Of a stretch of DNA of 64,000 nucleotides, positions 57,648 to 64,000 are shown piece by piece. The notes beneath the pieces were generated by a model. That model did not search any database and was not told the DNA's origin. It was given only the letters and a program-made list of their open reading frames with translations. The translations under genes and the position numbers were made by a program. This DNA is from Polynucleobacter sp. AP-Elch-400A-B2 (GTDB lineage Bacteria > Pseudomonadota > Gammaproteobacteria > Burkholderiales > Burkholderiaceae): contig NZ_CP061317.1 of NCBI RefSeq assembly GCF_018688355.1, positions 540,370-604,369 on the forward strand. The letters are read 5' to 3'. How positions within the stretch are numbered: the first letter of the stretch is position 1; each line of letters begins with the position of its first letter.

Positions 57648-58457
57648 ATGAGTAATAAGACCATTGTCATTACGCGCCCCAGTGGACAGGCGCGTCAGTT
57701 GTCAGAGGCGCTTCAGGTGAGCTTGCGTAATAGCGGCTTTACTCCCGAATCTATCCCCAAAATCATTTCTTTACCCTTGCTGACTATCGCCCCAAAGGGT
57801 GATGATCTTTTGGTGGAGCAGATTACTGCAGCGCTACAGACTGCAGACTTAGCTATCTTTGTTAGTCCAAATGCCATTGAATGCACGATGCGTTTATTGG
57901 AGTGTTCCTGGCAAGAGTTGTCAAACAAGCCTGTACCCATAGGAGTTATGGGTGGTAGTAGCATGGCAGCCCTCAAAAATCATGGCATTGGTCTTGAAAG
58001 TAACCCCGCGAAAGTCATTCTTCCTCAGAATAATACGCAGTGGGATTCGGAGGGCTTGTGGACTGAATTACAGAATCTGCACTGGCATTGGCCCACTAAA
58101 AAAGTCATCATCTTTAAAGGTGAGGGCGGGCGCGATTGGCTGGCCGACACTTTAAAAAACGCTGGTGCGCAAGTTGAAGCATTTTCAGTCTATGCCCGCG
58201 TTCCTTTGGATATGAACAGCTCGGCCTGGAGTGAAATTTATGAGATGGAGTTTGCTAAATCACTTTGGCTTCTGACTTCATCGGAGGCTGTAAGGTATTT
58301 GGGTCAAGCAAAATTACCACTTGATCTCGCTTCAGCCATTTGCCCGCATCACAATATTGCCGATGTGGCTAAGCAAATCGGTTTTGGTGAGGTATTGACT
58401 TGTGAGCCTGGAGATGAGGCTTTGATTGCCGCATCGCAAGCTTGGCTCTCTATTTAA
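57648..58457 (+). CDS. hemD: Uroporphyrinogen-III synthase
   Basis: This 269-residue, weakly conserved protein has the family's two-lobe layout, starting TIVITRPSGQARQLSEAL. It contains FVSPNAIECTMRLL, IFKGEGGRDWLADTLKNAGAQVEAFSVYAR and LWLLTSSEAVRYLGQ (parts). It closes hydroxymethylbilane to uroporphyrinogen III. Position after hemC makes the call firm. The usual hemX-hemY genes do not follow; instead its last 4 bp overlap the convergent ubiC. Confidence 0.92.
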   Translation: MSNKTIVITRPSGQARQLSEALQVSLRNSGFTPESIPKIISLPLLTIAPKGDDLLVEQITAALQTADLAIFVSPNAIECTMRLLECSWQELSNKPVPIGVMGGSSMAALKNHGIGLESNPAKVILPQNNTQWDSEGLWTELQNLHWHWPTKKVIIFKGEGGRDWLADTLKNAGAQVEAFSVYARVPLDMNSSAWSEIYEMEFAKSLWLLTSSEAVRYLGQAKLPLDLASAICPHHNIADVAKQIGFGEVLTCEPGDEALIAASQAWLSI

Positions 58458-59026
58458 TTAGCAGGATAGTTGAGAAGAGCTGGCAGAAAAACTTCACTCA
58501 CCAAGAGTGGGCGTCCTTTCAGTTGATATAGCGTACGTCTTGCCCAGCTGACCTGTGGCAAGCCTGTATATTGCTGAAAACATTTTTTCCATAGAGCGCT
58601 TTGCTTATCAAGGCGAGCAATCTCTCGGGGTGGTTTCTTGTGGGAGCGCATGCGTGTTTTGGCAAACAGCACTGCACCTAATGGTTTCTTACCTAAGCGC
58701 AGAACCTCATGATTGCTGCCGCTCGAGCTAGTACTGGGGATGATGCTATGTGCCATCACCAGGGGAATGCCATTAGCACAAAGTAGTACTTCTCTGATAC
58801 GACAACGCTTGATCCTGAAACGAAAATAGCGACTCTCGTCGCTATTCAGGTTTTGACGGCAATCACGCAAAACTACTACTTCTAGTTTTTGCCCGATTGC
58901 ACGTTCAATTTTTTGGGTTAAAGAACCGGTATCGCTAAGCCAAGGCTGCCACTGGCGTGGCGCTTGATGCAATTCACCGGAATCGACTCGATTCCATGAA
59001 GAACGGAGGCGACGACGGTGAACCAT
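58454..59026 (-). CDS. ubiC: Chorismate-pyruvate lyase
   Basis: This 190-residue protein shows WLSDTGSLTQKIERAIG near the N-terminus, followed by RCRIREVLLCANGIPLVMAHSIIP, with the active-site Arg, and LGKKPLGAVLF. It ends with RRTLYQLKGRPLLVSEVFLPALL, with the Glu. These are the UbiC landmarks. It makes 4-hydroxybenzoate from chorismate for ubiquinone. It starts 2 nt after the RhlE-like stop, so it is probably co-transcribed with the helicase. Confidence 0.88.
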   Translation of the reverse strand: MVHRRRLRSSWNRVDSGELHQAPRQWQPWLSDTGSLTQKIERAIGQKLEVVVLRDCRQNLNSDESRYFRFRIKRCRIREVLLCANGIPLVMAHSIIPSTSSSGSNHEVLRLGKKPLGAVLFAKTRMRSHKKPPREIARLDKQSALWKKCFQQYTGLPQVSWARRTLYQLKGRPLLVSEVFLPALLNYPAN

Positions 59027-59028
59027 TT

Positions 59029-60609
59029 TTAGTTACCGCTAAAGCTTCTGCGTTGACCGCCAGTTTTGGGTTTACCAAAACGTGGACCAGCGGACGGACG
59101 TGAGTCACCAGAGCGATTGCCGTTAGCAGGACGTGAGTCGCCAGAGCGCGTAGGGCGTGAATCAGCAAAACGATTAGCGCCAGCAGGGCGTGAATCACCG
59201 GATGGGCGTGAGTCACTAGCAGGGCGTGAATCGCTAGAGCGGGATTCAAAATGATTGCCTGAGCGATTACCACCGCCTCCGCCACCGCTACCAGAGCGAG
59301 ACTCTGAGCGAGCACCAGATCCATAACGACCACCACCGCCACCACCAGAGCGATTACCACCGCCGAAGCCACCACCAGAACGACCGCCACCTGGGCGACC
59401 GCCACCACCACCAAAGCTAGGCTTGGCTTGTGGTTCGAGGCCAGCGATGACTGAAGCAACGATGTCTTGCTGTGTAAAGCGTTCGATATTACGAATCTTG
59501 GCGCGATCACGATGTTCAACCAAAGTGATAGCAACACCATTGCGACCAGCGCGACCTGTACGACCGATGCGGTGCGTATAGTCTTCTGGTTTCATTGGCA
59601 AGCCAAAGTTAATTACGTGGCTAATACGTGGCACATCAATACCACGAGCAGCTACGTCAGTCGCAACCAAAATCTTGGTGTGACCTTTACGCAATGACTC
59701 AAGACGACGCATACGTACAGCCTGAGGCATAGCACCGTGTAAGGCACTAGCTTCGTAGCCGTTGGCACGTAGGGTGTCAGCAATTTTTTCACTTTCAATT
59801 TGAGTGCTTGCAAACACTACTGCTTGATCCAAGGAGGCATCAGCCAAAATGTGCTCTAGCAATTTATGCTTGTGTGACATGCTGTCAGCCCAGTGTAGCT
59901 TCTGCTCAATGTTTGCATGCTTCTCACCAGCATGAGCCAGCTCAATACGCTTAGCGTTACTGGTTAGCTCATTAGCTAAAGACATAATCTTTGGCGCAAA
60001 AGTTGCGGAGAACATCAAAGTTTGGGTGCGATTAGCGCAGCGCTTATCAATTGCCTCGAGGTCATCAGCAAATCCCATGTCGAGCATACGATCAGCTTCG
60101 TCAATAACCAGTTGCTTCACGTCATCTAAGCGAATTGCTTTGCTGTCGGTCAGATCAAGTAAACGACCAGGAGTTGCAACAACTAACATTGCACCTTTAA
60201 TCGCTTGGATTTGCTTACCGTAAGGCATGCCACCCATGACGGTTGCAATGCGAATGCCTTTCATGCCGCGAACTAAGTTCACTGCATCAGCGGCAACTTG
60301 TTGCGCTAATTCACGAGTAGGGCAGAGCACTAGCACTTTAGGTTGTGCGCGGCCTGGTACAGGTGAGCCGTTTGGATTGTCTTCAATGAGTTGATTAATC
60401 AAAGGCAATAAGAAGGCTGCGGTTTTACCGCTACCAGTTTGGCTGCTGACCAACAAGTCACCACCAGCAAGAGCAGCAGGAATAACCTGAGCTTGTACTT
60501 CGGTAGCTTGGGTGTAACCCAGCTCAGCAACGTTTTTAAGGAGTGGCGCCGCGAGGGCGAAAGTCTGGAATTCAGTTCCAGCTGGATTGGTTTCTTTAGA
60601 AAAAGTCAT
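59029..60609 (-). CDS. DEAD-box RNA helicase with Gly-rich and DSRP-repeat tail (RhlE-like)
   Basis: This 526-residue helicase has a complete core: SSQTGSGKTAAF, PTRELAQQ, DEADRMLDMGFADDL, SATFAPK, HRIGRTGRAGRNGVA. The last 150 residues are low complexity: a Gly/Arg/Ser block (about 390-450), then about eight copies of an (A/G)DSRP motif ending in RSFSGN. Such RGG-like tails bind RNA loosely and favour cold-shock helicases. ATG 60609 is chosen because upstream codons lie in the leader. The leader contains two hairpins, at 60618-60637 and 60673-60695, hinting at autoregulation. The DNA of the tail is repetitive as a result. Confidence 0.9.
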   Translation of the reverse strand: MTFSKETNPAGTEFQTFALAAPLLKNVAELGYTQATEVQAQVIPAALAGGDLLVSSQTGSGKTAAFLLPLINQLIEDNPNGSPVPGRAQPKVLVLCPTRELAQQVAADAVNLVRGMKGIRIATVMGGMPYGKQIQAIKGAMLVVATPGRLLDLTDSKAIRLDDVKQLVIDEADRMLDMGFADDLEAIDKRCANRTQTLMFSATFAPKIMSLANELTSNAKRIELAHAGEKHANIEQKLHWADSMSHKHKLLEHILADASLDQAVVFASTQIESEKIADTLRANGYEASALHGAMPQAVRMRRLESLRKGHTKILVATDVAARGIDVPRISHVINFGLPMKPEDYTHRIGRTGRAGRNGVAITLVEHRDRAKIRNIERFTQQDIVASVIAGLEPQAKPSFGGGGGRPGGGRSGGGFGGGNRSGGGGGGRYGSGARSESRSGSGGGGGGNRSGNHFESRSSDSRPASDSRPSGDSRPAGANRFADSRPTRSGDSRPANGNRSGDSRPSAGPRFGKPKTGGQRRSFSGN

Positions 60610-60617
60610 GCTATTAC

Positions 60618-60695
60618 ACATCCCGTTAATGGGATGTCTCCGTGTATACACTCTCTGTTTTTTATTGAGTGTGATGGTCAAAGGCATCGACCATC
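60618..60695 (-). promoter_or_regulatory. Two hairpins in the helicase 5' leader
   Basis: ACATCCC/GGGATGT (60618-60637, loop GTTAAT) sits 9 nt before the chosen ATG. GATGGTC/GACCATC (60673-60695) lies further upstream. The 252-bp gap 60610-60861 contains no other recognisable element. Cold-shock helicase mRNAs commonly have structured leaders. Confidence 0.45.
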
Positions 60696-60861
60696 AGACA
60701 GGCGGCAGCGCGTTTTGTAAATTCGGTGTTTATGACTTCTAAACGATACGCTGAAATATAGCTGGGGGGCGATGAATCAAATTGCTTTAAAAAGCCTCCA
60801 ATTATGGCATTTTAAGAAGCGTATTACAAGGGTTATCCCGAATTAATTACAACTAAGGCCC

Positions 60862-62265
60862 TCAACGCAGCCAGCGCAATAGGCGCTCAACACCTTTACC
60901 GTAGGGTGGTCTTGTCAATTGAGTGCCACGTAAAAAATGAAGACCAAAGAAACCTCGAACCTCTAAGACAGATTTACGATGGCTAAATGCCTCAAAACCG
61001 GCTTTGCCGTGATGAGCGCCCATACCGCTTGCGCCGATGCCACCAAATGGCAAATCCTCTACAGCTGCATGTAGAAGGGTGTCATTGATTGTTACTCCGC
61101 CAGAGCGAGTTTCATTCAGAATACGCTTCATTACCTCTTTGCTCTTACCAAACCAATATAGAGCTAATGGCATTGGACGATGATTGATGTAGCGAATAGT
61201 GGAATCGATATCGCTGATTGTCACAATTGGCAAAATAGGGCCAAATACCTCTTCTTGCATGATGAGTGCATCTTCGGGAACATTGCGGAGAGCTACCGGA
61301 GTGAATGGCAACTCAACATTGTCAGTAGAGGCAATGAGTCGGATGACCTGTGCGCCACGATCCACAGCATCTTGAACAAGATGATGCCAACGTGTTAGTT
61401 GATGCTCGTCGATGGCGCTAGTGAACTCTGCTGGGTTGGAGAATTGTTTTTGGGCTGCATTCTGCAACTCTTGAACAAACCCTTCGCAATCACTTGCGTG
61501 AATCACTACGTAGTCAGGTGCAATACAGGTCTGGCCACCGTTCACTAGCTTGCCGTAAGCAATGCTAGCGGCAGCCTCTTTAAGATTAGCTGAAGGGTCA
61601 ACAATCGCTGGTGATTTACCACCAAGCTCTAATGTGATTGGAGTGAGATGATCTGCAGCTGCGCGCATGACCTTCTTACCAATATCTCCTGAGCCAGTAA
61701 AAAAGAGGTGATCAAATGGCAATGCAGCAAAGGATTCTGCAACTTCAGTACCGCCAACGCTAACGCAAAATTCACTTGGGTGAAAATATTCTTGAATCAA
61801 GGTCGCCAAGAATCCAGAGGTGCGTGAACTTCTCTCCGAAGGCTTGAGCCAAACACGGTTACCCGCTGCAAAGGCAGCAATGGCTGGGACAAGTGCTAGC
61901 TGCACTGGATAGTTCCAAGGACTCATGATGCCCACGACTCCCATCGACTGCATTTGAGTCCAAGCCTGAGATGAGCCTAAAAATCCTGGTGTTGCTACTA
62001 GCTGAGGCTTCATCCACTCTTTGAGGTGCTTGCGGACATGTTTGCAAGCCTGATAAATCATCTGAAACTCAAGTAGACGGCTCTCAATAGGGTGGCGATT
62101 GCCGAAATCCGCAGTCAATACTTTGCAGATCTTTTCTTCATTGATGGCAATCATCTGCTCTATTCGGCTAATGCGCCCAAGGCGAACCTCTAAGCTAGGG
62201 TTGGGTTCTGAGGCATAGGCTGCCTTGATTTCATCTAATTGGAGTGTGAAGCGATTGATCGACAT
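60862..62265 (-). CDS. Aldehyde dehydrogenase, coniferyl-aldehyde-dehydrogenase-like
   Basis: This NAD(P)-dependent aldehyde dehydrogenase has about 467 residues. MSPWNYPVQLALVPAIAAFAAGN and KPSERS are followed by FFTGSGDIGKKVM, LELGGKSPAIVD with the general-base Glu, NGGQTCIAPDYV with the catalytic Cys and EEVFGPILPIVTI. A C-terminal hydrophobic/basic tail (LRWLR) is shared with the coniferyl/fatty-aldehyde class 3 group. ATG 62265 is chosen; TATATA lies 5 nt upstream and no Shine-Dalgarno sequence is seen. It is divergent from msrA. Substrate could be aromatic or long-chain aldehydes. Confidence 0.88.
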   Translation of the reverse strand: MSINRFTLQLDEIKAAYASEPNPSLEVRLGRISRIEQMIAINEEKICKVLTADFGNRHPIESRLLEFQMIYQACKHVRKHLKEWMKPQLVATPGFLGSSQAWTQMQSMGVVGIMSPWNYPVQLALVPAIAAFAAGNRVWLKPSERSSRTSGFLATLIQEYFHPSEFCVSVGGTEVAESFAALPFDHLFFTGSGDIGKKVMRAAADHLTPITLELGGKSPAIVDPSANLKEAAASIAYGKLVNGGQTCIAPDYVVIHASDCEGFVQELQNAAQKQFSNPAEFTSAIDEHQLTRWHHLVQDAVDRGAQVIRLIASTDNVELPFTPVALRNVPEDALIMQEEVFGPILPIVTISDIDSTIRYINHRPMPLALYWFGKSKEVMKRILNETRSGGVTINDTLLHAAVEDLPFGGIGASGMGAHHGKAGFEAFSHRKSVLEVRGFFGLHFLRGTQLTRPPYGKGVERLLRWLR

Positions 62266-62316
62266 AGGGTTATATAGAGGCAAGCAAATGATTGAATAAG
62301 GTATTAGGATAAAGCC

Positions 62317-62889
62317 ATGAACGAAACTACCTCTAAAAACAACTCATCCCTTGAGCGCGCTACTTTGGGTGGCGGCTGCTTCTGGTGTCTGGAAGCGGTT
62401 TACCAGCAAATCTCCGGCGTCAGTGCTGTGGTTTCAGGATATGCGGGAGGGGTGATGCTAAACCCAGACTATGAATCTATTTGCTCTGGCCAAACAGGAC
62501 ATGCTGAAATCGTCGACGTTTACTTTGATCCAACGGTAGTGTCATTCCGTGATTTATTGGAAATCTTCTTTGTGATTCATGATCCAACCACCTTGAATTA
62601 CCAAGGTAACGACCGCGGTACTCAATACCGTTCAGTGATTTTTACTCACAGTGACACCCAAAATACAACTGCTCATGAAGTAGTGAAAGAGCTAGAGAGT
62701 GCCAGAATTTATTCCAATCCGGTGGTGACGCAAATTGATGTGGCGCCTGTTATTTATCCGGCAGAGGAATATCACCAGAATTATTTTCGTCAGCATCCAG
62801 GACAGGGCTACTGCATGGCAGTCGTTGCTCCTAAATTAGCGAAATTCAGAGCGAAGTTTCAATCTCTGATTGCGCCAGAGTTTCGCTAG
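62317..62889 (+). CDS. msrA: Peptide methionine sulfoxide reductase MsrA
   Basis: This 190-residue protein has the MsrA motif LGGGCFWCLEAVYQ with catalytic Cys21, GYAGG, GHAEIVDVYFDP, HDPTTLNYQGNDRGTQYRS and a resolving Cys in GQGYCMAVVAPK near the C-terminus. It reduces methionine-S-sulfoxide. AGGATAA precedes the ATG. It is convergent with pdxH, the stops being 3 nt apart. Confidence 0.96.
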   Translation: MNETTSKNNSSLERATLGGGCFWCLEAVYQQISGVSAVVSGYAGGVMLNPDYESICSGQTGHAEIVDVYFDPTVVSFRDLLEIFFVIHDPTTLNYQGNDRGTQYRSVIFTHSDTQNTTAHEVVKELESARIYSNPVVTQIDVAPVIYPAEEYHQNYFRQHPGQGYCMAVVAPKLAKFRAKFQSLIAPEFR

Positions 62890-62892
62890 ATT

Positions 62893-63528
62893 TTACGGCG
62901 CTAAGCGAGTAATGCGCCATTGAGCATCCTCAAGTTGATAGTGAATACGGTCATGCAAGCGTGAAGGACGGCCTTGCCAGAACTCAATCTCCGTAGGGTG
63001 TAGTCGATATCCGCCCCAGTGTTCTGGGCGTGGTGGCTTATCTCCGAAGTCTGCTGCAAAACGCTTTTCAGCTTCCTCCAGAAATTCGCGATTGGGAATC
63101 TCGGAGCTTTGTGGTGAAGCCCAGGCACCAATGCGAGATGCTGCTGGTCGAGAGTGAAAGTATTCATCACTCTCGGCAGGGCTAACGCGTTCAACAAGCC
63201 CTTTGATGCGAACCTGACGCTCTAGCTCGTGCCAATGAAATAACAAGGCAGCGTGTGGGCGAGCAGCCAGCTCTTTACCTTTTTGGCTTTCATAATTAGT
63301 AAAGAAGGTGAAGCCAGTACTATCTGCGCCTTTTAGTAAGACAATACGGGCTGATGGATTGCCGGCTGAATCGGCAGTTGCCAAAGTCATGGAGTTGGGT
63401 TCGGGACATTCCGCTTTGACAGCCTGATCAAACCAAACCTGAAATAAGTCTAGTGGATTAGATGAAACCTCAGTCTCTGAAAGCTGGCCGAAGGTATAGT
63501 TTTTGCGGAGTTGAGCAATAGAGTCCAT
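62893..63528 (-). CDS. pdxH: Pyridoxamine 5'-phosphate oxidase
   Basis: This 211-residue flavoprotein starts [16 protein letters not shown] and contains [55 protein letters not shown] and the terminal WRITRLAP, all PdxH landmarks (parts). It oxidises pyridoxamine/pyridoxine 5'-phosphate to PLP with FMN and O2. The frame is open to 63564, but ATG 63528 fits the family length and has TATACT exactly 6 nt upstream with no Shine-Dalgarno sequence, suggesting a leaderless start. It is divergent from tcdA, with 22 bp between the starts. Confidence 0.94.
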   Translation of the reverse strand: MDSIAQLRKNYTFGQLSETEVSSNPLDLFQVWFDQAVKAECPEPNSMTLATADSAGNPSARIVLLKGADSTGFTFFTNYESQKGKELAARPHAALLFHWHELERQVRIKGLVERVSPAESDEYFHSRPAASRIGAWASPQSSEIPNREFLEEAEKRFAADFGDKPPRPEHWGGYRLHPTEIEFWQGRPSRLHDRIHYQLEDAQWRITRLAP

Positions 63529-63550
63529 TTTTTCAGTATAAAGAGAGTCT

Positions 63551-64000
63551 ATGGCAGAAGACAAGTTAGAAGACAGTTTGGAGGATCGTCGTTTTGGGGG
63601 AGTAGCTCGTCTATACGGCTCAGAGCTGCGTGAGCGCTTTCGTCATGCAACAGTGGTGGTGGCTGGATTGGGTGGAGTGGGATCATGGGCCGCTGAAGCA
63701 TTGGCTCGCACTGCTATCGGACATCTCGTCCTCATCGATTTTGATCACATCGCTGAAAGCAATACCAATCGACAACTGCATGCCTTAGAGGGTCAATATG
63801 GCAAGGCAAAAGTACAGGTTATGACTGATCGCATTCGCCAAATTAATCCCAAGATCATGTTGACTACCCATGACGGATTTTTGGAGCCAGAAAATCTAGA
63901 TATCTTGATTCCGGAAAAGGCAATTGTTTTAGATGCCACGGATTCAGTACAAACCAAAATTGCTTTGGCTGTGTGGGCGAACAAAAATGAGCGCGCTTTA
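63551..64000 (+). CDS. tcdA: tRNA threonylcarbamoyladenosine dehydratase (TcdA/CsdL), 3' end outside window
   Basis: The first 150 codons are visible. After an acidic N-terminus comes [21 protein letters not shown], then the E1-like nucleotide motif [31 protein letters not shown] and [12 protein letters not shown], as in TcdA (formerly YgdL/CsdL). It cyclises t6A37 of tRNAs to ct6A with ATP. AGAGAG lies near the ATG. The ThiF-like family is broad, but the [11 protein letters not shown] opening is specific to TcdA. Confidence 0.92.
   Translation, partial: MAEDKLEDSLEDRRFGGVARLYGSELRERFRHATVVVAGLGGVGSWAAEALARTAIGHLVLIDFDHIAESNTNRQLHALEGQYGKAKVQVMTDRIRQINPKIMLTTHDGFLEPENLDILIPEKAIVLDATDSVQTKIALAVWANKNERAL

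Noticed and set aside
59066..59254. Open frame and CRISPR-like repeated DNA (GGGCGTGAGTC-like units)
   Set aside because: The repeats are the reverse strand of the DSRP-repeat codons of the helicase; units have no constant repeat plus unique spacer structure.

Overview
The window looks like chromosomal DNA of a Polynucleobacter-like freshwater betaproteobacterium (Burkholderiaceae). This is an inference from moderate GC, the DUF3460-scpA-panC group, a CysB-type regulator, the ubiC, hemCD and lptFG arrangements, and protein sequences that recall that genus. Genes are densely packed with many ATGA overlaps. I saw no insertion sequence, prophage or CRISPR array. A tRNA-Leu(CAA), a 6S RNA and a cobalamin riboswitch are readable from sequence.

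Layout. 1-5.4 kb: a 2-hydroxyacid/glyoxylate module (YdiJ-type FAD/Fe-S dehydrogenase cut by the window edge, FCD-type GntR regulator, class V aminotransferase, GlcG-like protein). 5.4-29.2 kb: housekeeping genes, comprising a DEAD-box helicase, gluQ, dnaE, an LPS group (GT9, two GT2, msbA), rng-maf-rlmH-rsfS-nadD-hemF-purD, yebC, tRNA-Leu, cysB-like, lptG-lptF, pepA-holC-lgt. 29.3-33.3 kb: a malonate module (malonyl-CoA decarboxylase, Bug-type binding protein, malonyl-CoA synthetase). 33.3-35 kb: a TauE permease, 6S RNA, zapA and a small coiled-coil gene. 35.1-37.6 kb: a TonB-dependent receptor under a B12 riboswitch. 37.7-44 kb: an oxalate island (cysteine-free Crp/Fnr regulator, oxalyl-CoA decarboxylase, two formyl-CoA:oxalate CoA-transferase homologues, a 10-formyl-THF-hydrolase-like protein). 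44.1-44.8 kb: a two-gene unit of unknown function behind tandem palindromes. 44.8-64 kb: panC-scpA-DUF3460, metG, fdhD, dcd, an amino-acid decarboxylase, a yefM-yoeB toxin-antitoxin pair, an orphan TRAP permease pair, argH, hemCD, ubiC, a second RhlE-like helicase, an aldehyde dehydrogenase, msrA, pdxH and the start of tcdA.

How it may fit together. Several modules handle small organic acids typical of humic freshwater: glycolate/2-hydroxyacids, malonate, oxalate and a TRAP substrate. The best candidate for something new is the oxalate island. Its regulator keeps the E-S-R DNA-recognition residues of FNR but has no cysteine. An extended FNR-type box lies exactly 41.5 bp upstream of a plausible start site for oxc, followed by a structured leader. 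A formyl-THF-hydrolase-like enzyme ends the gene string, and fdhD further along carries another TTGA-N6-TCAA box. A second recurrent observation is a TATAAT-like hexamer 5-6 nt before start codons that lack a Shine-Dalgarno sequence, suggesting frequent leaderless transcription.
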